From contig NZ_JAJLQZ010000003.1 of assembly GCF_020991375.1 (NCBI RefSeq), forward strand, positions 248,001 to 312,000: DNA of 64,000 bases. The letters are read 5' to 3'. Under the pieces are notes generated by a model. That model was not told the DNA's origin. It did not search any database and saw only the letters and a list, made by a program, of their open reading frames with translations. Both the position numbers and the translations under genes were made by a program. Shown piece by piece: positions 49,570-60,386 of this stretch; position 1 is the first letter of the stretch, and each line of letters starts with the position of its first letter. This DNA is from Glycomyces amatae (GTDB lineage: Bacteria > Actinomycetota > Actinomycetes > Mycobacteriales > Micromonosporaceae).

Positions 49570-50757
49570 ATGAAGCACCGCGTCCTCGTCCTCGGCGCCG
49601 GATACGCCGGCGCCTACACCGCCGGGTGCCTGGCCCGCCGCCTCGCGCCCGCCGACGCGTCGATCACCGTCGTCAACGCCGAACCCGACTTCGTCGAGCG
49701 GATGCGCAACCACCAGGTCGCCGCCGGGCAGGACCTCCGGCGCCGCCCGCTCGCCGAGATGTTCGCGGGCACCGGCGTCGACCTGCGCATCGCGCGCGTC
49801 ACCGCGCTCGACCCGGGCGCCCGGACCGTCGCCGTCGCCGGGGACGGCGGCGCCGGGGAGCTCGGGTACGACACGCTCGTCTACGCCCTCGGCAGCGCCG
49901 CGGCCGACGGCGGCGTCCCGGGCGTCGCCGAGCACGCCTTCCACGTCACGTCCCGGCCCGCCGCCCTGCGCCTGCGCGCGCACCTCGACGGGCTCGCCCC
50001 CGGGAGCCGGGTGCTGGTCGTCGGCGAAGGCCTCACCGGCATCGAGACGGCGACCGAGCTCGCCGAGTCCCGGCCGCACCTGGCGGTCGCGATGGCGGCC
50101 CGCGGGGAGCCCGGCGCGTGGCTGTCGGACGGCGCCCGCCGCCACCTGCGCCGCGCCTTCGAACGGCTCGGCGTCGAGGTCCGCACCGGCACCGCGGTCG
50201 AGCGCGTCGAGCCCGGCCGCGCGGTCGCCGCCGGCGGCGTGATCGAGGCCGAAGCGGTCGTGTGGGCCGGCGGGTTCGCCGTCCACCCCGTCGCCGCGGC
50301 GAGCGGCCTGGAGGTGACCGGCACCGGGCAGATCGCCGTCGACGCGACCATGCGCTCGGTCTCGCACCCCGACGTCTACGCGGCGGGCGACAGCGTCCAC
50401 GCGATCGGGGCGAACGGGCGGCCGCTGCCGATGTCGTGCGCCTCGGCCGGGTTCACGTCGATGCAGGCCGTGAACGCGATCGTCGGGCGCCTCACCGGCC
50501 GGCGCGTCGCCGCCACGGCGCTGCTGTACTACGGCAACCACATCAGCCTCGGCCGCAGGGACGCGATCTTCCAGTTCGTCGACCGCGAGGCGAACGCGAA
50601 GTCGTGGTACCTGGGGGGCCAGACCGCCGCCCGGCTGAAGAACGCCGTCCTCAAGGGCTCGGCCTGGAGCGAGGCGCACCCGACGTTCGGGATGCCGAAG
50701 CGCCGCCACCGCCTGGCGGGCGCCGCCGAGCGCGCCGGTGAGGCCCTCGCCGCCTAG
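49570..50757 (+). CDS. NAD(P)/FAD-dependent oxidoreductase, module 1
   Basis: 395 residues, NDH-2/AIF-like pyridine nucleotide-disulphide oxidoreductase fold. FAD site LVLGAGYAGAYTAG at the N-terminus, NAD(P) site VVGEGLTGIETATEL (third Gly of the usual GGG replaced by Glu, ~155) and the FAD-ribityl motif DVYAAGDSVHAI (~275). No redox Cys pair. Substrate unknown. ECF41 sigma factors are typically linked to such oxidoreductases. GACAGGAGCACGTC carries the ribosome-binding site. Confidence 0.87.
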   Translation: MKHRVLVLGAGYAGAYTAGCLARRLAPADASITVVNAEPDFVERMRNHQVAAGQDLRRRPLAEMFAGTGVDLRIARVTALDPGARTVAVAGDGGAGELGYDTLVYALGSAAADGGVPGVAEHAFHVTSRPAALRLRAHLDGLAPGSRVLVVGEGLTGIETATELAESRPHLAVAMAARGEPGAWLSDGARRHLRRAFERLGVEVRTGTAVERVEPGRAVAAGGVIEAEAVVWAGGFAVHPVAAASGLEVTGTGQIAVDATMRSVSHPDVYAAGDSVHAIGANGRPLPMSCASAGFTSMQAVNAIVGRLTGRRVAATALLYYGNHISLGRRDAIFQFVDREANAKSWYLGGQTAARLKNAVLKGSAWSEAHPTFGMPKRRHRLAGAAERAGEALAA

Positions 50758-50767
50758 AGTGGCGCTC

Positions 50768-51703
50768 ATGGACCGCACCGCCGTGGACCGGTTCGAGGCC
50801 AGTCGGCACCGGCTGGCCTCGCTGGCGTACCGCCTGCTCGGCTCGGCCGCCGACGCGGAGGACGCGGTGCAGGACGCGTTCCTGCGCTGGCAGGCCGCCG
50901 ACCGGGACCTGATCGAGGTGCCCGAGGCGTGGTTGACGAAGGTCGTCGCGAACCTGTGCCTCGACCGGCTCCGGTCGGCGCGGGCGAGGCGCGAGCGCGC
51001 CGCGGGCGACTGGATGCCCGAGCCGCTCCTGGCGGGCGACCCGATGCTCGGCCCGGCCGACACCGCCGAGCAGCGCGAATCGGTGTCGCTGGCGATGCTC
51101 ACGCTCATGGAGCGGCTCTCGCCGACCGAGCGGGCCGTCTACGTGCTGCGGGAGGCGTTCGCCCACAGCCACACCGAGATCGCCGCGATCCTCGACCTCA
51201 CCGAGGCGGCGAGCCAGCAGCACCTGCACCGGGCGCGGGTGCGCCTGGCCGCCGGGCGCCGCTTCGGCGCGGTCGACGGCGCCGAGGCGCGCCGGATCGT
51301 CGAGGCCTTCCTCGACGCCGCCGCGTCCGGGCGCACCGAGCGGCTGGTCGCGCTGCTCACCGAGGACGCGACCGGGGTCTCCGACGGCGCCGGGCTGGCC
51401 GCCACGCTCATGGTGCTGCCCACGCCCGAGCGGATCGCGGCCACGCTGCGGGGCGCGTTCCGGCCGACCGACGCCAAGCGGCGGCTGGTCGGCGGCTCCC
51501 CGTCGATCCACGCCGCCGTCGTCAACGGCTCGCCCGCGGTCGTCGCGGTCTTCGAGGGCCGCGTGGTGGGACTGGTCGTGCTCGAGATGGACGGCGGCAG
51601 GATCGCGCTGGTGCGCGGGATGGCCTCGGCGGACCGGCTCCACCGCCTCACGGCCGCCTGGGCCGCCCAGGAGCACGGCGCGCCGCTCATCGCGTCGTGG
51701 TGA
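50768..51703 (+). CDS. ECF41-type sigma factor, copy 2
   Basis: 311 residues, clearly paralogous to the sigma factor at 48537 (RHRLASLAYRLLGSAADAED, FLRWQAADRDLIEVP, LAGDPMLGPADTAEQRESVS shared). The SnoaL-like domain remains, but DGGGK is now DGAGL and NPDKL has become ASADRL, so the motifs that control ECF41 activity are lost. It may be constitutive or respond to another signal. TAGAGT eight bases before the ATG, no ribosome-binding site: leaderless. Ten base pairs separate it from the flavoprotein upstream. Confidence 0.9.
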   Translation: MDRTAVDRFEASRHRLASLAYRLLGSAADAEDAVQDAFLRWQAADRDLIEVPEAWLTKVVANLCLDRLRSARARRERAAGDWMPEPLLAGDPMLGPADTAEQRESVSLAMLTLMERLSPTERAVYVLREAFAHSHTEIAAILDLTEAASQQHLHRARVRLAAGRRFGAVDGAEARRIVEAFLDAAASGRTERLVALLTEDATGVSDGAGLAATLMVLPTPERIAATLRGAFRPTDAKRRLVGGSPSIHAAVVNGSPAVVAVFEGRVVGLVVLEMDGGRIALVRGMASADRLHRLTAAWAAQEHGAPLIASW

Positions 51704-51721
51704 GCGGCATCACGCAGGAGC

Positions 51722-51752
51722 CCTGTCAGGTTTCGCGTCCCCGTCCGGTTCA
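51722..51752 (+). promoter_or_regulatory. Probable ECF41 promoter, module 2
   Basis: CCTGTCAG (51722-51729) and GGTTCA (51747-51752), same 25-bp spacing as the site at 49510. The intervening TCG-C--CCCCGTC bases are also partly conserved. Confidence 0.55.
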
Positions 51753-51784
51753 AGACGTGAACCCATCCAGACGGGAGCACGGAA

Positions 51785-52981
51785 ATGAAGCACCGCATCA
51801 TCGTCCTCGGCGCCGGCTACACCGGGGCCGTCGCCGCCGGGCGCCTCGCCAGGCGGCTCCACGCCGACGACGTCCGCATCACGCTCGTCAACGCCGAACC
51901 CGACTTCGTCGAGCGGGTCCGCCTGCACCAGGTGGCCGCCGGCCAGGACCTCAAGCCCCGCCCGCTCGCCGAGATGTTCGCGGGCACCGGCGTCGAGGTG
52001 CGGCTCGCGAAGGTCACCGCCGTGGACGCCGACCGCAGGAGCGTCGCGGTCGTCGACACCGACGGGAACGCCGAGCTCGAGTACGACACGCTCGTCTACG
52101 CCCTCGGCAGCCGCTCGGACGACCACGGTGTCCCGGGCGTCGCCGAGCACGCCTACGAGGTCGCGAGCCGCCCCGGGGCGCTGCGCCTGCGCGAGCGGCT
52201 GGCGCGCCTGGACGCGGGGAGCGCGGTCGCCGTCGTCGGCGGCGGCCTCACCGGCATCGAGGCGGCCACCGAGTTCGCCGAGGCGCGGCCCGACCTGAAG
52301 ATCGCCCTGGTCGCCCGCGGCGGCCTCGGCGACTGGGTCTCGCCGAAGGGCCGGTCGCACCTGCGGAAGGTCTTCAAAGGACTCGGGATCGCCGTCCACG
52401 AGCACGCCGACGTCGCCGAAGTGGGGGCCGACGCGGTCGCCACGGCCGGCGGCGAGGCGATCCCGGCCCAGGTCACCGTGTGGACCACGGGTTTCACGGT
52501 CCACCCGATCGCGCGGGCGAGCGGTGTGGAGGTCACCGCGAGCGGCCAAATCGTGGTCGACGGGTCCATGGCCTCGGTCTCGCACCCGGACGTGTACGCG
52601 GTCGGCGACGCGGCCTACGCCATGGGCAGCACCGGTGAGCCGCTGCGGATGTCGTGCGCCTCGGGCACGCCCATGGCCTGGCAGGCCGCCGACGCGATCG
52701 CGGCCCGCCTGACCGACGGAAGGCTCCCGCACGCGCCGCTGCGCTATTTCAACCAGTGCATCAGCCTGGGCCGCAAGGAGGGCCTCATCCAGTACGTGAC
52801 CGCCGACGACACGGCCAGGGCCGCCTCGCTGCGGGGCCGCACGGCCGCGGTCTACAAGGAGCTGGTCTGCAAGGGCGCGGCCTGGGGCGTCGCCAACCCG
52901 CTGTTCGGCATGCCGGTGCGGCGCAGGAGCATCCGGGCCGCACGGACGGAGGCGGACTCGACCGTCGAGGCCCACGCCTGA
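51785..52981 (+). CDS. NAD(P)/FAD-dependent oxidoreductase, module 2
   Basis: 398 residues, paralogue of the gene at 49570 over its whole length. FAD site VLGAGYTGAVAAG, canonical NAD(P) site VVGGGLTGIEAATEF and DVYAVGDAAYAMG. Both copies share NAEPDFVERVR-type and LAEMFAGTGVEVR-type segments. No redox Cys pair and no membrane anchor. The substrate is unknown. GACGGGAGCACGGAA lies before the ATG. Confidence 0.87.
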   Translation: MKHRIIVLGAGYTGAVAAGRLARRLHADDVRITLVNAEPDFVERVRLHQVAAGQDLKPRPLAEMFAGTGVEVRLAKVTAVDADRRSVAVVDTDGNAELEYDTLVYALGSRSDDHGVPGVAEHAYEVASRPGALRLRERLARLDAGSAVAVVGGGLTGIEAATEFAEARPDLKIALVARGGLGDWVSPKGRSHLRKVFKGLGIAVHEHADVAEVGADAVATAGGEAIPAQVTVWTTGFTVHPIARASGVEVTASGQIVVDGSMASVSHPDVYAVGDAAYAMGSTGEPLRMSCASGTPMAWQAADAIAARLTDGRLPHAPLRYFNQCISLGRKEGLIQYVTADDTARAASLRGRTAAVYKELVCKGAAWGVANPLFGMPVRRRSIRAARTEADSTVEAHA

Positions 52982-53101
52982 GCGAACCGCGGGCTTCGCA
53001 CCCGCCGCGAATACGGCGGGTGTGAAGTCCATCGCTTACGAGGGTCGACCGATCCCTTACGGGGCCTTGGGTTGTCGCAGGCGATTCGTAGCGTTGCGCG
53101 G

Positions 53102-53968
53102 GTGACCACCAATGTGCACGACACGCCGCTGAAGCTCTGCCGGGCGCGGCCGCGGTTCGCCGTCGAGCTCGCGGAGATGCTCGATCTCGCGCTCCCGGCC
53201 TACAGCGAAGTACTCCCCTACTCCGAATCGGCGACCGATGTCGAAGTACGCGACCTGAACGCCGACAACGTGGTCGTCTGCCGCGAAGGCGACCAGAACC
53301 GGCTCGGCATCATCGTCGAAGTCCAGCGGGGGAAGGACAAGGACAAGCTGTTCTCCTGGCCCGCCTATCAAGCGAACATCCGCCACCGGATCCAAGCGCC
53401 GGTACTGCTGATCGTGATCTGTCCGAGGCCCTCAGTGGCCGCATGGGCGACCGAGCCGATCGAGACCGGGCAGCCCGGGAGCGACTTCCGAGCACTGGTG
53501 CTCGGTTCGGCTAACTATCCGAAGCTCACCGAGCCGTCGGGGACGGGCGAACTCGCCGAACGCATGGTGCTCGGCACCCTGATCCACGAGCACGCGGAGG
53601 AGATCGAGCAACTCCTCACCGCCGTGGAGGAGGAGCTCGCGTCGCGCCCGGAGGAAGTGGCCAAACGATACACTGAGTACATGTTGGGGCAGCTCAGCCA
53701 GCAACCCCGCGCAATCCTGGAGGCCCTGATGCAGCACGAGACGTACCCGTACCAGAGCAAGCTCCTCGCCGACCGCGAGGCCCGGGGCAAAGCCGAGGGC
53801 AGGGTCGAGGAGGCCATTGAGATGCTGCTGGCCATCATCGAGACGCGCGGACTGCGGATCACCGAGAACGAGCGTCGCCGCATTGAAGACTGCGGAGACC
53901 TGGCTCAGCTTCGGGCTTGGGGGAAGCTCTCGATCACCGCTCGTTCCGCGGCCGACATCTTCGGATGA
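53102..53968 (+). CDS. Rpn-like PD-(D/E)XK nuclease family protein
   Basis: 288 residues. The N-terminal ~150 resemble the PD-(D/E)XK nuclease domain of Rpn/YhgA-like proteins: LPYSESATDVEVRDLNADNVVV (in parts), then LGIIVEVQRGKDKDK as the E-x-Q variant of the catalytic E-x-K, and WPAYQANIRHRIQAPVLLIVI. The C-terminal ~80 form a charged helical region (YQSKLLADREARGKAEG) ending in a LAQLRAWGKLSITARSAADIF module common to actinobacterial relatives. Likely a DNA nuclease linked to recombination. GTG start; a TTG at 53072 is possible. Confidence 0.65.
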   Translation: MTTNVHDTPLKLCRARPRFAVELAEMLDLALPAYSEVLPYSESATDVEVRDLNADNVVVCREGDQNRLGIIVEVQRGKDKDKLFSWPAYQANIRHRIQAPVLLIVICPRPSVAAWATEPIETGQPGSDFRALVLGSANYPKLTEPSGTGELAERMVLGTLIHEHAEEIEQLLTAVEEELASRPEEVAKRYTEYMLGQLSQQPRAILEALMQHETYPYQSKLLADREARGKAEGRVEEAIEMLLAIIETRGLRITENERRRIEDCGDLAQLRAWGKLSITARSAADIFG

Positions 53969-53971
53969 GCC

Positions 53972-54298
53972 GTGACCGACACCGACGAACAGATGCTCAT
54001 GGCGTTGATGGAGAGCAAACCTGACCTCTACCAGAGCAAACTCCTGCTCGAACGCGAAGCAAGAGGTTTCGACCTGGGCAGAGTCCGAGGCAGGGCCCAA
54101 GGAACCGCCGAAGCATTGGTCCAGGTGATCCTCACTCGCGGTCGAAAAATCACCGACGAGGAACGAAGCAAGATATACACCTGCGACGATGTCGCCCAAC
54201 TCTTGGAATGGGTCAGGCGCGCCGCCGGACTCCCGTCAATGGCCGACGTCCTGGAATCCGACATCGTGGGTTACAACAACACCGTGCTACGCCGGTAG
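53972..54298 (+). CDS. Short relative of the Rpn-like protein's C-terminus
   Basis: 108 residues starting 3 bp after the upstream stop, hence an operon. It contains YQSKLLLEREARGFDLGRVRG, ITDEERSKIYTCDDVAQLLEW and RRAAGLPSMADV, matching only the C-terminal helical module of the neighbour; the nuclease domain is absent. It could be a regulator or interaction partner produced by duplication, or a decayed second nuclease gene. Lower GC than its surroundings. Confidence 0.6.
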   Translation: MTDTDEQMLMALMESKPDLYQSKLLLEREARGFDLGRVRGRAQGTAEALVQVILTRGRKITDEERSKIYTCDDVAQLLEWVRRAAGLPSMADVLESDIVGYNNTVLRR

Positions 54299-54306
54299 GC
54301 TCCGAT

Positions 54307-54345
54307 ACGCGGGAGCGGGCGCCCTTCGGGCGCCCGCTCCCGCGT
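54307..54345. terminator. Bidirectional terminator hairpin
   Basis: Perfect 18-bp stem (ACGCGGGAGCGGGCGCCC and its complement) with a TTC loop, between two convergent genes. The last base of the stem is also the last base of the hisS stop codon. Confidence 0.88.
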
Positions 54346-55670
54346 CATTCGGCGGTGATGCGCGGGTACAGGTCCTGGACCGGGGGCTCCCAGGTGTCGG
54401 CGTCGACGGTCACCTGGTCGCCGGAGCGGATATCCTTGATCTGGGTGCCCTCCTCGTTCGTGAAGAGGACGAAGGGGATGCCGCGCTTGTCGGCGAACTT
54501 GATCTGCTTGCCGAACTTCGCGGCCGAGGGCGAGACCTGCGTCGGGATCCCGCGGCGGCGCAGCCGCTGGGCCAGCGCGTTCGCCTCGGGGCGCCCGTCC
54601 TCGTCGGCGAGCGCCACGAGCACGCAGGTGGGCACCTCGCGGGTCGCGTCGAGGCTCCCGGCCTGGAGCAGGGGCACCAGGAGGCGCGAGACGCCGATGG
54701 ACAGGCCCACGCCCGGGTAGGTGTTCTTGCCGTCGGAGGCGAGCCTGTCGTAGCGGCCGCCGGAGCAGATCGAGCCGAGGTGCTCCCGGCCCTCGATGAA
54801 GACCTCGTAGACGGTGCCGGTGTAGTAGTCGAGGCCGCGGGCGATCTTCATGTCCGCGACGATGAAGCCCGGCGCCTCCTTCGCCACGGCGTCGACCACC
54901 GCGGCGAGCTCGGTCAGGCCCTCCTCGAGCAGCGGGTCCTCGACGCCGAGCGCGCGGACCTCGTCCGCGAACGAGGTGTCGGCGGCGCTGATCGACGCGA
55001 GCCTGAGGCACGCCTCGGCCTGCTCGGGGGTCGCGTCGACGCCGTCGATGAGGAGCTTCGCGACCGCGTCGGGGCCGATCTTGTCGAGCTTGTCGATGAT
55101 CCGCAGCGCCTCGTCGGTGTCGGCGATGCCGATGCCCCGGTAGAAGCCCTGGGAGAGCTTGCGGTTGTTGACGTGCATCCGCACCTTCGGGATCGGCAGC
55201 CCCCGGAGCGCGTCGGCGATGACGAGGGCGACCTCGACCTCGTAGTGCGCGGGCAGCTCGCCCTGGTCGACGATGTCGACGTCGGCCTGCCAGAACTCGC
55301 GGTAGCGGCCGCCCTGCGGGCGCTCGCCGCGCCAGACCGGCTGGATCTGGTAGCGGCGGAACGGGAAGTTGAGCTTCCCGGCGTTCTCGAGGACGTACCG
55401 GGCGAAGGGCACGGTCAGGTCGAAGTGCAGGCCCAGCTCGGCGTCGCCCGTGTCGTTCGCGTCGGCCTGGAGGCGGCGCAGCACGTAGACCTCCTTGGAG
55501 GTCTCGCCCTTGCGCAGCAGCTGGTCCATCGGCTCGACGGCGCGGGTCTGGAGGTTCCCGAAGCCGTGCAGCTCGAACACGCGGCTCAGATGGTCGACGA
55601 CCTGCTGCTCGACGATCCGCTGCCGGGGCAGCAGTTCGGGGAAGCCCGAGAGCGGCTGAGGTCGTGACAT
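54345..55670 (-). CDS. hisS: Histidyl-tRNA synthetase
   Basis: 441 residues, class II synthetase. Motif 2 is FRRYQIQPVWRGERP, the histidine-binding signatures are ARGLDYYTGTVYE (HisA) and CSGGRYDRL, and motif 3 is GVGLSIGVSRLL; the anticodon-binding domain (~340-441) ends the protein. It charges tRNA-His with histidine and ATP. ATG 55670; a ribosome-binding site is not strong (AGGAGACACCC, close to the ATG). hisS - MBL hydrolase - PPIase - rel is a common actinobacterial neighbourhood. Confidence 0.96.
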   Translation of the reverse strand: MSRPQPLSGFPELLPRQRIVEQQVVDHLSRVFELHGFGNLQTRAVEPMDQLLRKGETSKEVYVLRRLQADANDTGDAELGLHFDLTVPFARYVLENAGKLNFPFRRYQIQPVWRGERPQGGRYREFWQADVDIVDQGELPAHYEVEVALVIADALRGLPIPKVRMHVNNRKLSQGFYRGIGIADTDEALRIIDKLDKIGPDAVAKLLIDGVDATPEQAEACLRLASISAADTSFADEVRALGVEDPLLEEGLTELAAVVDAVAKEAPGFIVADMKIARGLDYYTGTVYEVFIEGREHLGSICSGGRYDRLASDGKNTYPGVGLSIGVSRLLVPLLQAGSLDATREVPTCVLVALADEDGRPEANALAQRLRRRGIPTQVSPSAAKFGKQIKFADKRGIPFVLFTNEEGTQIKDIRSGDQVTVDADTWEPPVQDLYPRITAE

Positions 55671-55724
55671 GGGTGTCTCCTGGATTCGATCGAATATCGG
55701 AAGGAAGAGCGGACGGCCGCGCGG

Positions 55725-56396
55725 CTAATGGCCCGCGGCCGCCCGCTTCAGGTACGGGTTGCGGGCGCGCTCGGCCGCGATGGTGGTGCCGGGCCCGTGG
55801 CCGGGCAGTACGACCGTGGCGTCGTCCAGCGGGAGGACCTTGCGCCGCAGGCTGTCGAACATGGCCGCTTCGCTGCCGCCGGGCAGGTCGGTGCGGCCGA
55901 TCGCGCCGCGGAAGAGCACGTCGCCGGTGAGCGTGTAGGCCGCCTCGCCGTCCGCGGTATGGAACATGGCCGAGCCGGCGGTGTGGCCGGGGGCGTGGTC
56001 GACGGTGAAGCGCAGCCCGGCGAGCTCCATGACGCCGCCGTCGGCGAGGGGCTGCACGTCGTCGGGCTCGGTCCACTCCAGACCGGTGCCCACGAGCGAC
56101 ATCATGTTCGCGCTGAAGCCCTGGGCGGGGTCGGCGAGCAGGTGGGCGTCGTCGGTGTGGATGTACGCGGGCACGTCGTTCGCGCCGCACACGGGCGTGA
56201 CCGAGAAGGTGTGGTCGAGGTGCCCGTGCGTCAGCACGACGGCGACGGGCTTGAGGCCGCGGTCGGCGAGCAGGTCGTCGAGGCGGGGGGCGATGCCGAT
56301 GCCGGGGTCGACGACCACGCACTCGGAGCCGGGGCCGGCGGACAGCACGTAGCAGTTCGTGCCGAACGCGTCAGCCACCAGCGTCTCGATGAGCAC
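55725..56396 (-). CDS. MBL-fold hydrolase (glyoxalase II-like)
   Basis: 223 residues. The metal motif is LTHGHLDHT (HxHxDH, ~53), with HAPGHTAGS and TGDVLFRGAIGRTDL giving the other ligands and LPGHGPGTTI the last His. This is the YcbL/GloB-like group, thioester hydrolases often acting on S-lactoylglutathione or mycothiol analogues. GTG 56396 follows GGGGGAG at five bases; a 12-residue upstream extension is possible. Sits between hisS and the PPIase cluster as in Streptomyces. Confidence 0.85.
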   Translation of the reverse strand: MLIETLVADAFGTNCYVLSAGPGSECVVVDPGIGIAPRLDDLLADRGLKPVAVVLTHGHLDHTFSVTPVCGANDVPAYIHTDDAHLLADPAQGFSANMMSLVGTGLEWTEPDDVQPLADGGVMELAGLRFTVDHAPGHTAGSAMFHTADGEAAYTLTGDVLFRGAIGRTDLPGGSEAAMFDSLRRKVLPLDDATVVLPGHGPGTTIAAERARNPYLKRAAAGH

Positions 56397-56559
56397 CCGC
56401 TCCCCCTTCTCCGTCGCGGGCTCAGGATACACGGGGCATCCTGCGGTGATGCGTCTGACTTCACCCGGTTAGACTGCGGAACTCGTACCCCCCGTATCGA
56501 GTCGCAACCGTGTTACGACTCGCATGCGACGCCGAGACCGGTCATAAGTAGGAGGCCAG

Positions 56560-56901
56560 GTGCCCGCCAAGTCCAAGCACATGGAGCAGCGCAAGCAGCG
56601 CATCGCGAACGCGAAGAAGAACGCGCGACTCGCGGGCAGGCTGCGCCGCCGGCGCCGGCTCCAGGCGCTCGGGGGGCTGCTCGCGATCAGTGCCGTGCTG
56701 ACCCTGGCCTACCTGTGGCAGTCCGGTTTCTTCGAGGACGAGGAGCCCGCCGCCGAGGAGACGCCCACCTCCGAGGTGACCGAGAGCCCCGCCGCCGAAG
56801 TCACCGAGTCGGCCCCGGCCGACTCGACCGAGACCCCCACCGCGGAGTCCGGTGAGACCTCCCCCGAGGCGACCGACGAGACCACTACCGAGACCGAGTA
56901 A
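56560..56901 (+). CDS. Small basic-TM-acidic membrane protein
   Basis: 113 residues. A strongly basic cytoplasmic head (MPAKSKHMEQRKQRIANAKK), one membrane helix (ALGGLLAISAVLTLAYLW) and an extracellular tail of Glu/Thr/Ser/Pro repeats with no folded domain. The plan copies the N-terminus of the adjacent peptidyl-prolyl isomerase, without the catalytic part. GTG start with AGGAGG at seven bases. Function unknown; 32 bp separates it from the isomerase, so they are probably co-transcribed. Confidence 0.72.
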   Translation: MPAKSKHMEQRKQRIANAKKNARLAGRLRRRRRLQALGGLLAISAVLTLAYLWQSGFFEDEEPAAEETPTSEVTESPAAEVTESAPADSTETPTAESGETSPEATDETTTETE

Positions 56902-56933
56902 GCACCCCTTAACCGCGCGAAGGAGATCCGACG

Positions 56934-57830
56934 GTGGCGTCGAAACAAGCCCAGCGCCTGGCCGCCCGGCAGCAGCTGCAACAGCGCATGAGCGCCAAGG
57001 CCCAGGAAGAGAAGCACAAGCGCACCGTCGGCTGGGCCGTCGGCGGCGTCGCCGCCCTGGTCGCCCTCGTGCTCCTCTCCTGGGGCGCGGTCGTCTGGCT
57101 CGGCGGCGACGACGAGGAGGCCGGCGGCCCCGACGGCGACATGGCGGCCCTGGTCGACGCCGCCGAGGAGGCCTCGGCCCGCTGCGACGGCGTCGAGCCC
57201 AGCGGCGAAGGCGAGGTCGGCACCCCCGCCGAGGGCCTGACGGACGGCCGCCCGGCCCAGGACGTCTACCTCGAGTGCGTCCAGATGAGCACCCCGGACG
57301 CCTCGTCCGCCGAGTCGTGCACGTACACCTCCGCCGACGGCGTCAGCGAGACGCCGCAGCCCCGGCAGCCCGCGGCCGGGACGCAGGAGATGACGGTCGT
57401 GACCAACCTGGGCACGATCACCGCCGACATCGACACCGCGGGGGCACCGTGCACCGCCGGCTCCTTCACGTTCCTGGCGATGCAGGGCTACTTCGACGAC
57501 CAGCAGTGCCACCGGCTCACCACCGACGGCATCTGGGTCCTCCAATGCGGTGACCCCGACGCTCGCGCCGCGATCGAGGCCGGCACCCCCGAGATGGCCG
57601 GCGCGGGCTCGCCCGGCTACTCGTTCGCGGAGGAGAACCTGCCGGTCGAGGCCGAGGGCAACTACCCTGCGGGAACCCTCGCGATGGCGAACGCGGGCGC
57701 CGGCACCACCGGCAGCCAGCTCTTCATCGTCTACGAGGACACGACGCTCCCGGCGGACTACACGATCCTGGGGCAGGTCACGTCCGGCCTGGACATCGTC
57801 GAGCAGGTGGCGGCCGCGGGCGCGATGTAG
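56934..57830 (+). CDS. Membrane-anchored cyclophilin-type peptidyl-prolyl isomerase
   Basis: 298 residues. Basic cytoplasmic head, membrane helix at ~37-58, a ~75-residue linker with Cys pairs, then a cyclophilin domain (~135-298): TNLGTITADID, SFTFLAMQGYFDDQQCHRL (FHR form altered to CHR), QCGDP, GTLAMANAG and GSQLFIVYED. It should catalyse proline isomerisation of proteins outside the membrane. GTG start with AAGGAG nine bases upstream. Encoded between rel and hisS as in many actinobacteria. Confidence 0.9.
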   Translation: MASKQAQRLAARQQLQQRMSAKAQEEKHKRTVGWAVGGVAALVALVLLSWGAVVWLGGDDEEAGGPDGDMAALVDAAEEASARCDGVEPSGEGEVGTPAEGLTDGRPAQDVYLECVQMSTPDASSAESCTYTSADGVSETPQPRQPAAGTQEMTVVTNLGTITADIDTAGAPCTAGSFTFLAMQGYFDDQQCHRLTTDGIWVLQCGDPDARAAIEAGTPEMAGAGSPGYSFAEENLPVEAEGNYPAGTLAMANAGAGTTGSQLFIVYEDTTLPADYTILGQVTSGLDIVEQVAAAGAM

Positions 57831-57956
57831 GCGTGGGCGCCGTCGCAGCGATCGGTGGCGAATCCGACAGCGCCGCCCGGCTAGGATTGGGGTCGAAGCT
57901 CTGTTGAGCTTTGCAGCGGCGCTGAACGCCGTGTGGAGACCGAGGAGGCGTGCGTG

Positions 57957-60305
<2,349 letters not shown>

Positions 60306-60386
60306 CCGATCGCCCGGCTTGAGGCGGTGAGCGGGGCTCGCAGTATGGTGTCCCCGTTCCCTACCAGTGCGATGGAAGGCCAGGCC

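Noticed and set aside
48537-52981. Transposon-mediated duplication of the ECF41 module
   Set aside because: No inverted repeats, transposase or target duplication at the module borders; simple tandem duplication explains it.
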